DNA of 64,000 nt. Source: Buttiauxella agrestis. GTDB lineage: Bacteria; Pseudomonadota; Gammaproteobacteria; Enterobacterales; Enterobacteriaceae. A program made the translations under genes and the position numbers. Below, piece by piece: positions 19,082-32,251 of the stretch (its first letter is position 1; the number at the start of each line of letters is the position of its first letter). The notes below the pieces were generated by a model. The model ran no database searches and was not told the origin of the DNA. It worked only from the letters and a program-made list of their open reading frames with translations. The stretch is taken from positions 2,940,763 through 3,004,762 of the forward strand of contig NZ_UIGI01000001.1 of NCBI RefSeq assembly GCF_900446255.1, written 5' to 3'.

Positions 19082-19828
19082 CTAAAGCGGGGCTATTAGC
19101 ATACTGTGCCCTTCAATCTGCAATCGGCGGAAGTGCATGTTATAAGCTGTCGCTAAATGTTGCGGTGACAGCACTTCATCCCGATTTCCTTGCGCAATCA
19201 TTTTACCAGCCCGCAATAACCAGACGGTGTGCGCATGGCGCAAACTATGGTTTAAATCATGGCTGCTCATCACCACCGCAATACCCGCTTCACACAATGC
19301 CACCAGGATCCTGTCCAGCGCAGTTTGTTGCGCGACATCGAGGCTATTCATTGGCTCATCCAACAAGAGTAAACGCCCTTGCGGATTGATTTCAGGATGA
19401 ATTTGCAGAACGACAGCGGCCAGACGAACACGTTGCCATTCCCCACCCGAAAGCTGATTCACGCTGCGGGTGAGTTTGTCGGTCAGACCGAGCGTTTCCA
19501 CAAGGTCGAGCATAAGGGTGTCTGTAGGGCCGAGCGTTTGATGAAGCTGTAAATAGTGCCAGACGGGCATGGAAAATGGCGGCATCTGTTGTTGAGATAA
19601 ATAAGCCCGATGACGTGCCAGCTGTATCGGTTGCCAGTCATTCAGTTCACGTTCAACAAAAGTGATTTGCCCGCCACCGGAGCTTAAACCCGCAGCCCGT
19701 GTTAACAAGGTGCTTTTCCCGGCCCCGTTTGGCCCGACAAGGTGTATCAGTTCACCAGCATGAACCGTGGCGGAAATCGGCCCAAGCCGTTCCGCCACTG
19801 CGACATCATTAAGTTGCAACAACGGCAT
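19082..19828 (-). CDS. btuD: Vitamin B12 ABC importer ATPase
   Basis: BtuD powers the BtuC2D2F cobalamin importer. The 248-residue protein has Walker A GPNGAGKS (32-39), signature [13 protein letters not shown] and Walker [13 protein letters not shown], as in E. coli BtuD (249 aa). Its start codon overlaps the btuE stop (TAATG), so the two are coupled. The gene order btuC-btuE-btuD is as in E. coli. Confidence 0.96.
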   Translation of the reverse strand: MPLLQLNDVAVAERLGPISATVHAGELIHLVGPNGAGKSTLLTRAAGLSSGGGQITFVERELNDWQPIQLARHRAYLSQQQMPPFSMPVWHYLQLHQTLGPTDTLMLDLVETLGLTDKLTRSVNQLSGGEWQRVRLAAVVLQIHPEINPQGRLLLLDEPMNSLDVAQQTALDRILVALCEAGIAVVMSSHDLNHSLRHAHTVWLLRAGKMIAQGNRDEVLSPQHLATAYNMHFRRLQIEGHSMLIAPL

Positions 19829-20376
19829 TATTTTGCCAGTGCCGACTTAATTGCATCAACAATGATTGCGTCGTCAGGCGTCATGTCTGGTGAAAAGCGT
19901 TGAATTACCTGACCATCACGACCAATCAGGAATTTTTCGAAGTTCCAGAGAATATCGCCAGGATGAGCTGGAGCGCGGCCTTTGCTGCTCATGCGTTCCA
20001 GAAAACCGCTGCCTTCGGGCGCGACGGCATTCGGTGCGGCGGCGACCAGTTTTTCATATAGCGGGTGGCGATTTTCACCGTTCACGTCCAGCTTGCTGAA
20101 CATAGGGAAAGTGACGCCGTAAGTGGTGCTGCAGAAAGTTTTGATCTCTTCTTCGCTACCCGGCTCTTGCCCCAGGAATTGGTTGCACGGAAAACCGAGC
20201 ACTGAGAAGCCTTGCTGCTCATATTCTTTCTGTAGGTTTTCAAGTTGCTCGTATTGCACTGTCAGGCCGCATTTAGAGGCAACGTTCACCATCAGCAGCA
20301 CTTTGCCCTTCCACTTTTCGAGCGTTGTGGCTTCACCATCAATGGTAGTAACTTGAGTGTTCAGAATGTCTTGCAT
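19828..20376 (-). CDS. btuE: Thioredoxin/glutathione peroxidase BtuE
   Basis: BtuE is a periplasm- or cytosol-associated peroxidase of the glutathione peroxidase family, not needed for B12 transport despite its operon. The 182-residue product has the peroxidatic Cys at 36 ([13 protein letters not shown]), the second conserved motif [13 protein letters not shown] and the Trp motif ILWNFEKFL. Cys replaces the selenocysteine of animal enzymes, as usual in bacteria. It sits between btuC and btuD. Confidence 0.95.
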   Translation of the reverse strand: MQDILNTQVTTIDGEATTLEKWKGKVLLMVNVASKCGLTVQYEQLENLQKEYEQQGFSVLGFPCNQFLGQEPGSEEEIKTFCSTTYGVTFPMFSKLDVNGENRHPLYEKLVAAAPNAVAPEGSGFLERMSSKGRAPAHPGDILWNFEKFLIGRDGQVIQRFSPDMTPDDAIIVDAIKSALAK

Positions 20377-20405
20377 TATTTACCCCTGAATTGAATAGCG
20401 TTTGA

Positions 20406-21386
20406 TTATTTCCCAGCTTTTAATAATAGCCAGATAAATACAGGTGCGCCTAACGTTGCTGTCACGACGCCAATCGGTAATTCTGCGGAAGCCAAAGCCA
20501 GGCGAGCAATCACATCGGCCCCCAATAACACTGTGGCACCAGCCAACGCGCTCGCGGGCAGTAAAATACGATGATCGGTTAAACCTTTCAGACGTAACAT
20601 ATGAGGGATCACCAGGCCGATAAAACCAATTGCGCCAGCAAGCGCAACGCTCACGCCCACCAGCCAGCCTGTCGCTATCACCAGAATGTTGCGCCATACC
20701 CAGACAGGCAAACCGAGCTGACGTGCGGATATTTCGCCAAGCGCCATCAGATTCAATGGGGCGTAGTTGCGACATAACCACAGCATCACGGGCAATAACG
20801 TGACCATGAGCCACCATTGCCGCCAGTCCACGCCACCAAACCCGCCCATCATCCAGTACATTAACTGGCGCAGGTCGAGGCTGCTGCTGAAATAAATTGC
20901 CCAGGTCATCAGTGCGCTACAGATGATGCCCAGCGCCACACCGGCGAGCAGCAAGCGGCTATTCGAAAGATGACGACGTGAAAAACGCAGCAGGATGAAG
21001 GTGATAATCAGCGCACCAGCAATGGCACAGATACCCAAAACCCAACCCGGCAGCATGCCCTGTCCAAGTAAAACGGCCGCCACTAAGGCCACACCCGCGC
21101 CATTGGAAACGCCTAATAGACCCGGTTCCGCCAGCGGATTTTCAAAAAGCGCCTGCATGATAGTGCCAGAAATCGCCAGTGCCGCGCCAACCAGCAACAC
21201 CGCTAATGTACGTGGCAGGCGAATTTGCCAGATAAACAGCTGCGCATCCTCACGCATCCAGTGTTGTGGGGCAAACCATTGATCCCCTGCGCTCAGGCTC
21301 AACACCACCATGCCTAGCATTGTGGCGAACAGTGCTAACAACCAGCGGCGTTCGAGAAAGCGCTGTCGCGCAACAAAAGTGTGCAT
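20406..21386 (-). CDS. btuC: Vitamin B12 ABC importer permease
   Basis: BtuC is the FecCD-type inner-membrane permease for cobalamin. It has about ten helices and the family motifs [37 protein letters not shown] and [12 protein letters not shown], nearly identical to E. coli BtuC (326 aa). The start [10 protein letters not shown] at 21386 gives 326 residues; a longer frame begins at a TTG at 21404. No strong ribosome site is visible before either, so the start is the least certain part. Confidence 0.94.
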   Translation of the reverse strand: MHTFVARQRFLERRWLLALFATMLGMVVLSLSAGDQWFAPQHWMREDAQLFIWQIRLPRTLAVLLVGAALAISGTIMQALFENPLAEPGLLGVSNGAGVALVAAVLLGQGMLPGWVLGICAIAGALIITFILLRFSRRHLSNSRLLLAGVALGIICSALMTWAIYFSSSLDLRQLMYWMMGGFGGVDWRQWWLMVTLLPVMLWLCRNYAPLNLMALGEISARQLGLPVWVWRNILVIATGWLVGVSVALAGAIGFIGLVIPHMLRLKGLTDHRILLPASALAGATVLLGADVIARLALASAELPIGVVTATLGAPVFIWLLLKAGK

Positions 21387-21465
21387 CTGGATAATAAGAT
21401 CCAATTAGTAACAATTCATAAATTTGATTTTACGGGGGATTTTCCGCGCAGGACAAGAAGAAAAG

Positions 21466-21492
21466 AAAAAGGCCGCTTCAGGCGGCCTTTTT
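21466..21492 (-). terminator. Intrinsic terminator of the pheST-ihfA operon
   Basis: AAAGGCCGC and GCGGCCTTT form a perfect stem around TTCAG, flanked by A and T runs, 12 bp after the ihfA stop codon. The symmetry would also stop plus-strand transcripts. Confidence 0.9.
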
Positions 21493-21504
21493 GGTTAATT
21501 CAGG

Positions 21505-21804
21505 TTACTCGTCTTTTGGCGACGCGTTTTCAACCCTACTTTTCAACTTCTGACCAGGTCGGAAAGTCACAACACGGCGAGCCGTGATAGGAATATCTTC
21601 ACCAGTCTTCGGGTTACGCCCGGGACGTTGGTTTTTATCGCGTAAGTCAAAATTACCAAAGCCTGATAGCTTAACCTGCTCGCCGTTCTCCAGAGCGCGA
21701 CGGATCTCTTCGAAAAACAGCTCTACCAACTCTTTAGCATCACGTTTGCTAAGCCCTAGCTTATCAAACAGATATTCTGACATTTCAGCTTTTGTAAGCG
21801 CCAT
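21505..21804 (-). CDS. ihfA: Integration host factor subunit alpha
   Basis: IHF bends DNA sharply at specific sites and supports phage integration, replication initiation and transcription. The 99-residue protein is essentially E. coli Ihf[21 protein letters not shown], the beta arm [18 protein letters not shown] with its DNA-intercalating Pro, and [11 protein letters not shown]. It lies 4 bp after pheT, as in E. coli. Confidence 0.98.
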
Positions 21805-21808
21805 ACGT

Positions 21809-24196
21809 TCAATCCCTCAATGATGCCTGGAATCGCTCTTTTAATGCCTCTACGCATTTTGCAACGGTAGCGGCCATCTCCTCTTCTTCGAGTGTACGGC
21901 CCGTATCCTGCAGGATAAGGCTTATGGCAAGGCTCTTATAGCCTTCGGCTACGCCTTTGCCACGGTACACATCAAATAAGTTTACGCCAACTACCTGATT
22001 TGCGCCAACTTTCTTACACTCGGCCAAAATATCTGCTGCGGGAACGTTTTCAGCGACCACAACAGCAATGTCACGGCGGTTCGCAGGATATCGAGAAATC
22101 TCTGCCGACTCAGGCACAGCGCGGTCTGCAAGCTTGCTCCACAGCACTTCGAACACCAGAGTACGGCCATTGAGTGACAGCTTGCGCTCGAGCTCTGGAT
22201 GCACAACACCAATGAAACCAACGTATTCCCCGCCTAAATAAATGGCAGCACTTTGGCCTGGATGCAAAGCTGGGTTGCTTGCAGCTTTGAATTCGATGTC
22301 AGAAAGTTTACCAGTAAGATCTAATACTGCTTCCAGATCGCCCTTCAAATCATAGAAGTCGACAGTGTTACGCGCCAGATCCCAATGCTCTTCGTAGCGA
22401 TTACCGCAGAGGGCAGCAGCCAGCATAAGATCCTGACGGATACCCAGGTCTGCCTGAGTATCAGGAACAAAGCGCAAACCTGACTCAAAGATACGCACGC
22501 GTGCCTGCTGGCGGTTCTGGTTATAAACCACGGTATTCAGCAGGCCAGGCAGCAGAGATAAACGCATCGCTGACATTTCGCTGGAAATTGGGCTTGGCAG
22601 AATCAGATTTTCTTCACCTGGGTGCAGCAATTGCTGAACTTTAGGATCAACAAAGCTGTAGGTGATGACTTCCTGGTAGCCTTTATCGACCAGCATGGTT
22701 TTCACACGCTTGAGCGATAAGTCTGCTTCGCGATGGCTGCCCATAATCAGACCCGCCTGAACAGGCTCATTCGGGATGCTGTTATAACCATAAACGCGTG
22801 CCACTTCTTCAACCAGATCTTCTTCAATCTGCATATCGAAGCGCCAGCTTGGTGCCACTGCCGTCCATTGGTTGTCGCCTTCAGTTACTTCACAGCCTAA
22901 GCGGCGCAGGATGTCGCTAACCTGTGCATCTTCAATGTGATGACCGATCAGGCGATCCAGTTTGCTGCGACGCAGAGTAATTGTGGCAGCTTTTGGCAGA
23001 TGTGCTTCATTAGTCACGTCAATAACCGGACCCACTTCGCCACCGCAGATATCAGTCAACAGGCGAGTTGCACGATCCATCGCTTTATATTGCAGAGCTG
23101 AATCCACACCACGCTCATAACGATGAGAAGCATCGGTATGCAGACCATGGCGACGAGCGCGGCCGGTAATAGACAGCGGATTGAAGAATGCGCACTCCAG
23201 CAGCACGTCCTGGGTTTCATCATTCACGCCAGAATGTTCGCCACCAAAGATACCGCCCATTGCCAGCGCTTTATTGTGGTCAGCGATAACCAGCGTGTCA
23301 GCTTTCAGCTTCACTTCGTTACCATCAAGCAGAGTCAGCGCTTCGCCCTCTTCTGCCATACGCACAACAATGCCACCGTCGATGCGACTCAGATCGAATG
23401 CATGCATCGGTTGGCCAAGTTCGAGAAGTACATAGTTGGTCACGTCAACGACTGCATCAATAGAACGAATACCACAACGACGCAGTTTCTCTTTCATCCA
23501 CAGCGGGGTTGGGGCTTTAACGTTGATGCCTTTAACCACACGGCCAAGGTAACGCGGGCACGCTTCAGGCGCATCCACACGAATGGGCAACGTGTCGGTG
23601 ATGGTCGCCGCTACTGCGGGCATTTCTGGTTCGTGCAATGGCAGTTGGTTCACAACAGCTACATCACGCGCAACACCGATGATACCAAGGCAATCGGCAC
23701 GGTTTGGCGTAACGCTGATTTCGATAGTATTGTCATCGAGCTTCAGGTATTCGCGGATATCAGTGCCAATTGGCGCATCCAGCGGCAACTCAATAATACC
23801 GTTATGATCGTCGGAAATACCCAGCTCGGAGAACGAGCACAGCATCCCTTCAGATGGCTCGCCACGCAGTTTGGCGGCTTTGATTTTGAAATCACCTGGC
23901 AGAACAGCACCGACGGTTGCCACAGCAACTTTCAGGCCCTGACGGCAATTTGGCGCACCACAAACGATGTCTAACAGGCGCTCGCCACCGACATTCACTT
24001 TCGTTACACGCAGTTTGTCAGCGTTTGGATGTTGGCCGCACTCAACCACTTCACCCACCACCACGCCATTGAATGCACCTGCAACGGCGTCAACGCCATC
24101 AACTTCCAGACCAGCCATAGTGATTTGGTTGGAAAGCTCCTCACTGCTGTTGGCTGGGTTTACCCATTCGCGTAACCAGAGTTCACTGAATTTCAT
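21809..24196 (-). CDS. pheT: Phenylalanyl-tRNA synthetase beta subunit
   Basis: PheT with PheS forms the alpha2-beta2 enzyme that charges tRNA-Phe; the beta subunit carries the editing site and tRNA-binding domains. The 795-residue product has the N-terminal EMAP-like tRNA-binding domain ([20 protein letters not shown]), the B3/B4 editing region, the B5 domain and the C-terminal anticodon-binding domain ([19 protein letters not shown]). It starts 14 bp after pheS, under the pheM attenuator. Confidence 0.98.
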
Positions 24197-24210
24197 TGGA
24201 TATCCCGCCC

Positions 24211-25302
<1,092 letters not shown>

Positions 25303-25323
25303 TTACGCGCAAAGCCCCCTGAT

Positions 25324-25368
25324 TCAGGTGCTAAAGTAAAAAAAGAAACGGAAAATAGCAGCATTCAT
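25324..25368 (-). CDS. pheM: pheST operon leader peptide
   Basis: The 14-residue peptide [14 protein letters not shown] is identical to E. coli PheM as I recall it. Five of its 14 residues are Phe (6, 8, 9, 10, 12), so translation of this peptide senses Phe-tRNA supply and controls the terminator at 25250-25278. It is too short to be found by ordinary gene callers. Confidence 0.95.
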
Positions 25369-25419
25369 GCTTGCAGTTACCTTATTGACCAGGGTTAAAA
25401 ATTACCGTTAGAAATTAAA

Positions 25420-25440
25420 AGAGGGAGACAAGCTCCCTCT
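25420..25440 (-). terminator. Intrinsic terminator after rplT
   Basis: AGAGGGAG and CTCCCTCT form a perfect 8-bp stem with loop ACAAG, followed on the minus strand by TTTTAATTT. It lies 10 bp beyond the rplT stop codon and ahead of the pheM leader. Confidence 0.85.
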
Positions 25441-25450
25441 AATAACCGGC

Positions 25451-25822
<372 letters not shown>

Positions 25823-25852
25823 CTATATTCTGAATTAATTAAAAAGTGCTAC

Positions 25853-26050
<198 letters not shown>

Positions 26051-26146
26051 TTAATAACTTTCCACTTCGCATTGTTAATAAAACGAACCAGAAGGCGAAC
26101 AAATCTCACGAGGCCGAAACCTCGCGAGAACTGTTACTTGATGGCC

Positions 26147-28622
<2,476 letters not shown>

Positions 28623-28643
28623 TATAAGTCCTTATTCGCAGTG

Positions 28644-28664
28644 GTGACCCACACGTAAGATCAC
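28644..28664 (-). promoter_or_regulatory. thrS translational operator: anticodon-arm-like hairpin
   Basis: On the thrS mRNA, GTGATC and GGTCAC pair (six pairs, one U-G) around the nine-base loop UUACGUGUG. The loop carries CGU at -33 to -31 from the ATG, the anticodon of a threonine tRNA. In E. coli the matching element (operator domain 2) has CGU at almost the same distance and is bound by ThrS to block ribosome entry. Most of its 5' arm and loop lie inside the prophage attachment repeat. Confidence 0.75.
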
Positions 28665-28671
28665 ATGCAAC
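28651..28671. repeat. Prophage attachment site, thrS-side copy
   Basis: This 21-bp sequence, beginning ACACGTAAGATC and ending CATGCAAC, recurs exactly at 44909-44929. The two copies bound all phage-like genes and nothing of the backbone. Seen from the mRNA it covers the 5' arm and loop of the thrS anticodon-like hairpin. Confidence 0.9.
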
Positions 28672-28673
28672 TT

Positions 28674-28702
28674 TATATAGTTTAATTAAATCAGCGGGTT
28701 AA
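28674..28702 (-). promoter_or_regulatory. Phage-borne promoter-like sequence driving thrS
   Basis: On the minus strand, TTAACC (28697-28702) and TATATA (28674-28679) are separated by exactly 17 bp; TATAAA also overlaps the second box. Transcription would start about at the attachment core and give a leader of some 45 nt that keeps the operator hairpin and ribosome site. This DNA belongs to the prophage side of the junction. Each hexamer matches the sigma-70 consensus at 4 of 6 positions, so the call is inference. Confidence 0.5.
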
Positions 28703-28731
28703 GAAGGGTTGAGTGCTTCACCTCGCAAACT

Positions 28732-28750
28732 GTGTACATCGTAGTGTACA
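28732..28750. repeat. GTGTACA repeats near the left prophage end (candidate integrase arm sites)
   Basis: Two direct GTGTACA copies start 12 bp apart (28732 and 28744), and a related inverted copy lies near 28798. The same heptamer occurs twice at the other prophage end (44751, 44769). Paired short repeats outside the core at both ends are typical of tyrosine-integrase arm sites. Nothing else is recognised in the 349-bp non-coding stretch 28672-29020. Confidence 0.5.
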
Positions 28751-29020
28751 AAATACTAAATGTACCCACTTCGACCTACTGATTAGACCGGACAATAGTA
28801 CACGGCATTGGGGTATGGATAAAGGTGGAACTTGATTGCAACGAAATGAACCACCTATGAATCACATCACCGGCACATCGTCGAACTCTCCACTCCTGGC
28901 ATCGTTCAGTATCGACTACACCAATGGTACTTATTAGATGGATTTTAACTCACTAACTTCCGCAGCCTGGTTATTGCCGATGCTCCCGCAGATGTTAGAA
29001 TCCACGGCAACCAAAAAATC

Positions 29021-30940
29021 ATGAACCCGATAATGTTAAAATATAGATCTGATATTGATGGCATCAGAGCCATAGTTGTAGTTCTTGTCGTTATCTATCA
29101 CGCTTTCCCGTCACTACTACCTGGCGGTTTTATTGGTGTGGATATTTTCTTTGTCATATCTGGATTTCTTATCACATCCATCTTAAAAACCGAGATAGTG
29201 TCCGGTAAGTATTCGGTTAAGGATTTTTACCGCAGACGAATCGACCGTCTGTTTCCTGCACTCTTAGTTGTGATGTTTTCGGTTTTCATCTTCGGATGGT
29301 TTACTCTCTTCGCTGATGAGTTCATGCAGTTGGGCAAACAACTAGCCGGCAGTGCAGGATTTATAGCCAATATCCTATTTTATAGTGAAGTTGGATATTT
29401 TAATGCTACGTCTGCAACCAAGCCACTTTTACACCTTTGGTCTCTCGGTATAGAAGAACAGTTTTATCTCGTGTTTCCCCTAGTTCTTTATTTTGCATAT
29501 AAAAGAAAGCTAAACCTTGTTTTGGTTGTGTCCTTGCTTGCTGGCGCATCCTTCCTATTAAATGTCATAAGCATCCGTGAAAATGTCGAGAGGACATTCT
29601 ATCTACCTCAATATCGGCACTGGGAGCTACTGCTGGGTTCCATCCTTGCACTTCTTATGCATGGTGAAAAGTCGAAACGTCCTTTAAAGTCAGTTGCATT
29701 CCCACTGGCTGCAATTTCTCTTTCAGTCATTATTGTCACCGCATTCACACTTCACTCTACTGTAGCATTCCCCGGCTGGTATGCCCTGCTCCCAGTTGTC
29801 GCGTCTGTATTGCTGATCTGGACCGCGCAAGATTCTGGCCCTATCAAATCAATTATCTCCTCGAAAATATTTGTATTTATTGGACTGATTAGCTATCCAC
29901 TTTACCTCTGGCACTGGCCTCTATTCTCCCTTGCGCACATCATAAACGGGAGCACCCCACCAGACTGGGTTTTGCTGGCATTGACGGCTCTGTCATTTGT
30001 ACTTGCGGCAATAACGTACTGCTTAATTGAAAGACCGCTAAAACATGTAAAATCTTGGAAGAAAAAGACTATCCCAATGTTGGTTCTGATGATGATAATT
30101 GGAATGGCAGGATATGTGACATACGCAATGAACGGCATTGATAGCCGGGCGAATATCAAAGTAAGCAAGGAAGTAAGCAGACAGCTTATCGGTACCATTT
30201 GGCAATACACGAAAAATGATAATTGCCTGGAAAGATTTAAAACAACGCTGGCAACGTCCTCACCATGGTGGTTCTGCACATTAAAGCGCAATGCAGACCC
30301 GGATGTTCTGCTATTGGGTAATAGCTATGCTAACCATTTATATCCTGGTATCGCAAACAACAGCCACTTGAAAGATCTAAATGTACTTTCTATCGGTACG
30401 GCTGATGTCACATCAGGGGTTCTGGTGAGTAAAAGTGCTAATCAGACGGAGCAAATGAAATTCGTCGATGACATTATGCTAAAAACAAAATCCATTAAGT
30501 ACATTATTATCAGTGGAATAGTTTCAAAGCCTGATGATTTGTATATCGCTGGTTTGATAAAAAGAATGTCAACTATCACTGCCAATGGCGCGAAGGTTGT
30601 TATCTTCTATCCACATGTAAGGTTGTCTGATGATATTAAAGCATGCTTCTCGAGACCACTTAAAACACCTAAAAAATCATGTGAATCAGACCTTACAGAG
30701 CTGAAAGATATCCAATCAAATTTAGCATATCTTAAAGAGAAGGTTATCGCAGCCTATCCGTCGACGCTATTCTTTGATCCTAATTCTGTATTCTGTGACA
30801 AGAAAAAATGCTCGTCAGTAAGAGATGGATTGCCTATGTACAGGGATGAATATAAGCACCTTTCCGAGTATGCGAGCATGTCAGTTGGCAATGATTTTAC
30901 TGTGTGGGCTAAAAGTAATCTCCCAGAGATACTTAAATAA
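29021..30940 (+). CDS. OafA-like O-acyltransferase with C-terminal SGNH domain
   Basis: The 639-residue membrane enzyme is of the acyltransferase-3 plus SGNH type that acetylates surface polysaccharide, such as O-antigen by Salmonella OafA. The N-terminal part has the signature DGIRAIVVVLVVIYHAFPS, GVDIFFVISGFLITSIL and DFYRRRIDRLFPALLV, and about ten helices to residue 375. The periplasmic SGNH part has LLLGNSYANHLYPG (block I with Asn for Asp) and EYKHLSEYAS (block V His). The ATG at 29021 or 29033 may be the start; ribosome sites are weak. It lies at the prophage edge, a usual place for serotype-converting cargo. Confidence 0.85.
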   Translation: MNPIMLKYRSDIDGIRAIVVVLVVIYHAFPSLLPGGFIGVDIFFVISGFLITSILKTEIVSGKYSVKDFYRRRIDRLFPALLVVMFSVFIFGWFTLFADEFMQLGKQLAGSAGFIANILFYSEVGYFNATSATKPLLHLWSLGIEEQFYLVFPLVLYFAYKRKLNLVLVVSLLAGASFLLNVISIRENVERTFYLPQYRHWELLLGSILALLMHGEKSKRPLKSVAFPLAAISLSVIIVTAFTLHSTVAFPGWYALLPVVASVLLIWTAQDSGPIKSIISSKIFVFIGLISYPLYLWHWPLFSLAHIINGSTPPDWVLLALTALSFVLAAITYCLIERPLKHVKSWKKKTIPMLVLMMIIGMAGYVTYAMNGIDSRANIKVSKEVSRQLIGTIWQYTKNDNCLERFKTTLATSSPWWFCTLKRNADPDVLLLGNSYANHLYPGIANNSHLKDLNVLSIGTADVTSGVLVSKSANQTEQMKFVDDIMLKTKSIKYIIISGIVSKPDDLYIAGLIKRMSTITANGAKVVIFYPHVRLSDDIKACFSRPLKTPKKSCESDLTELKDIQSNLAYLKEKVIAAYPSTLFFDPNSVFCDKKKCSSVRDGLPMYRDEYKHLSEYASMSVGNDFTVWAKSNLPEILK

Positions 30941-30950
30941 TCATCCTGTT

Positions 30951-30970
30951 GGCGGGCTATATTGCCCGCC
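30951..30970. terminator. Hairpin between acyltransferase and tail fibre assembly remnant
   Basis: GGCGGGC and GCCCGCC form a perfect 7-bp stem with a 6-nt loop immediately after the acyltransferase stop codon. No T run follows on either strand, so termination would be weak or Rho-assisted. Confidence 0.45.
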
Positions 30971-30979
30971 ATAGTGAGA

Positions 30980-31426
30980 TTACTTAGGTGCTACTGGCCA
31001 CTCTATGTCTGGTGCGCTTGATATATCGACAGCTTCAAGTTCATCGAGATAATCCAGCCATAAATTATATTGAGCAAGGTCGTCTCCTTTTAGGCGACCA
31101 ACGGCTGCTTTTCCGGGCCATTGCTTACTGTTTATAAAGTCATTGGCCTCTCAGATAAGCTTCTGCTTTTTCTCTTCAGCTTGCATCACCAACTCATCAT
31201 GCGTAGGTGGTGGAACATCGATCCAGACCGGATAACCATTATCATCAGCGCCGAGAGTTTTCCCTTCCGGGTAAACAAAGAATTGATTCCTAGTGTCCTC
31301 GTCAATATCAACGCCCTTTATTGGCCAAGTGCCTGCATTGATTTGACACAGAATCGGCGATGGCCTGCGCGGTTTGCTGCTCACCGCCGATTTGGGACTG
31401 AGTAGAAATTGGCATGTAAACTCCAT
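30980..31426 (-). pseudogene. Tail fibre assembly protein remnant (Tfa family), interrupted
   Basis: Tfa proteins are chaperones for phage tail fibres. The recognisable part runs AGTWPIKGVDIDEDT, then GADDNGYPVWIDVPPPT, then after an in-frame TGA (at about 31152) EANDFINSKQWPGKAA and ends SSAPDIEWPVAPK, the typical Tfa C-terminus. The upstream reading is also broken: the well-placed start (GGAG, ATG at 31415, MPISTQSQIGGEQQ) is in another frame and stops after 35 codons. So the gene carries at least one nonsense codon plus an altered N-terminus. Confidence 0.8.
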
Positions 31427-31430
31427 AAAA

Positions 31431-31448
31431 AACCCGCCGAAGCGGGTT
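31431..31448 (-). terminator. Intrinsic terminator between Rha-like gene and tail remnant
   Basis: AACCCGC and GCGGGTT (loop CGAA) are followed on the minus strand by a TTTTTT run. An identical hairpin core occurs at 43050-43067. Confidence 0.85.
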
Positions 31449-31468
31449 ATGTTGTAAGTATTTCTAAT

Positions 31469-32170
31469 TTAGAAAATTTTACGCAAATCTAATTCGTAAA
31501 CGGCAAGCCATGCGTCGCGCGGCCAAGACTTCACCATGCCAAAGCGCTTGTCCTCAACTTCCAAAGGCATCGCGTCATTTTCACGGCACCATTTACGCAA
31601 TCCCTGCCACTTATATTCATTTCCAGTTTTGTTCTCTACCGCAGTGATCGTCGCGTGCTTCCTGCATGCTCCAACTGTTTCAGCTAATTTGTTCTTCTCA
31701 CGAACAGCTGCCGAAGCGGTCGCCATCGCAGTAGCTTCACGCTTTTCACCAATCCACGCTTTTGTTTCAATGGCATGATCACGCTCAATACACAGCTTTT
31801 CCTTTTCTTCCTCAGCAACTACCAAAGCAAGCAACGCTTCTTTGTAGTTGGATGGAAGTAATGGTGTCAATGCTATTGATTCAAGCTCTTGCCAGCGATC
31901 AACCAATGCACCAGTAAATTCAGGGGATAGTTGAGCGACTACAACATAGCTATCTCGTTTATCAAGAAGATATGCTTTAACCCGAACAACCTTTCCTAAC
32001 CCATTGATATTCTCAAGAAACGCCATTGGCGCACTTGTGATAACACCCTTTAGCATTAGGCGCTCTATTGAACGACGCACATCAGTATGCCGGGACTTGA
32101 CCAGCTCAGATATCTCAAGGCTGGACATGGTGACAGGAACTGCTTTAACTGCTAAATTACCTGTAAGCAT
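31469..32170 (-). CDS. Rha-family phage regulatory protein / antirepressor
   Basis: The 233-residue protein (from the ATG at 32170) begins with a pRha domain (MSSLEISELVKSRHTDVRRSIERL), followed by a coiled segment rich in Glu and Lys and a C-terminal domain (TAVENKTGNEYKWQGLRKWC) seen in phage antirepressors. Such proteins inactivate repressors or regulate superinfecting phage. The ATG at 32170 has AAGG upstream; a longer frame from 32239 passes through a hairpin. It follows a BRO-N antirepressor, so the switch has two effector genes in a row. Confidence 0.8.
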   Translation of the reverse strand: MLTGNLAVKAVPVTMSSLEISELVKSRHTDVRRSIERLMLKGVITSAPMAFLENINGLGKVVRVKAYLLDKRDSYVVVAQLSPEFTGALVDRWQELESIALTPLLPSNYKEALLALVVAEEEKEKLCIERDHAIETKAWIGEKREATAMATASAAVREKNKLAETVGACRKHATITAVENKTGNEYKWQGLRKWCRENDAMPLEVEDKRFGMVKSWPRDAWLAVYELDLRKIF

Positions 32171-32201
32171 TGATTTATACCTTGTCGGTAGTTGATGTAA
32201 G

Positions 32202-32226
32202 CCGCCAGTCCTACCTGGCGGTTTTT
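32202..32226 (+). terminator. Plus-strand terminator antisense to the Rha gene leader
   Basis: CCGCCAG and CTGGCGG with a 6-nt loop are followed on the plus strand by TTTTTCTTTTT. No plus-strand gene precedes it; it lies opposite the leader of the Rha-like gene. A short antisense RNA ending here would cover the Rha gene start, recalling P22 sar RNA. A clear promoter was not found. Confidence 0.6.
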
Positions 32227-32251
32227 CTTTTTGCGCCATCCAATGCGCCTT

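Noticed and set aside
23123-23974. Long open frame (283 codons) antisense to pheT
   Set aside because: Shadow of pheT with atypical composition and no family signature.
28824-28857. Hairpin AGGTGG/CCACCT in the non-coding left end of the prophage as a terminator or RNA gene
   Set aside because: The stem is only 6 bp with a loop of about 20 nt and no T run; too weak to call.
31130-31170. In-frame TGA in the tail fibre assembly remnant as a selenocysteine codon
   Set aside because: No bacterial SECIS-like hairpin was seen after the codon, Tfa proteins have no selenocysteine, and the 5' part of the gene is also disrupted; a nonsense mutation is simpler.
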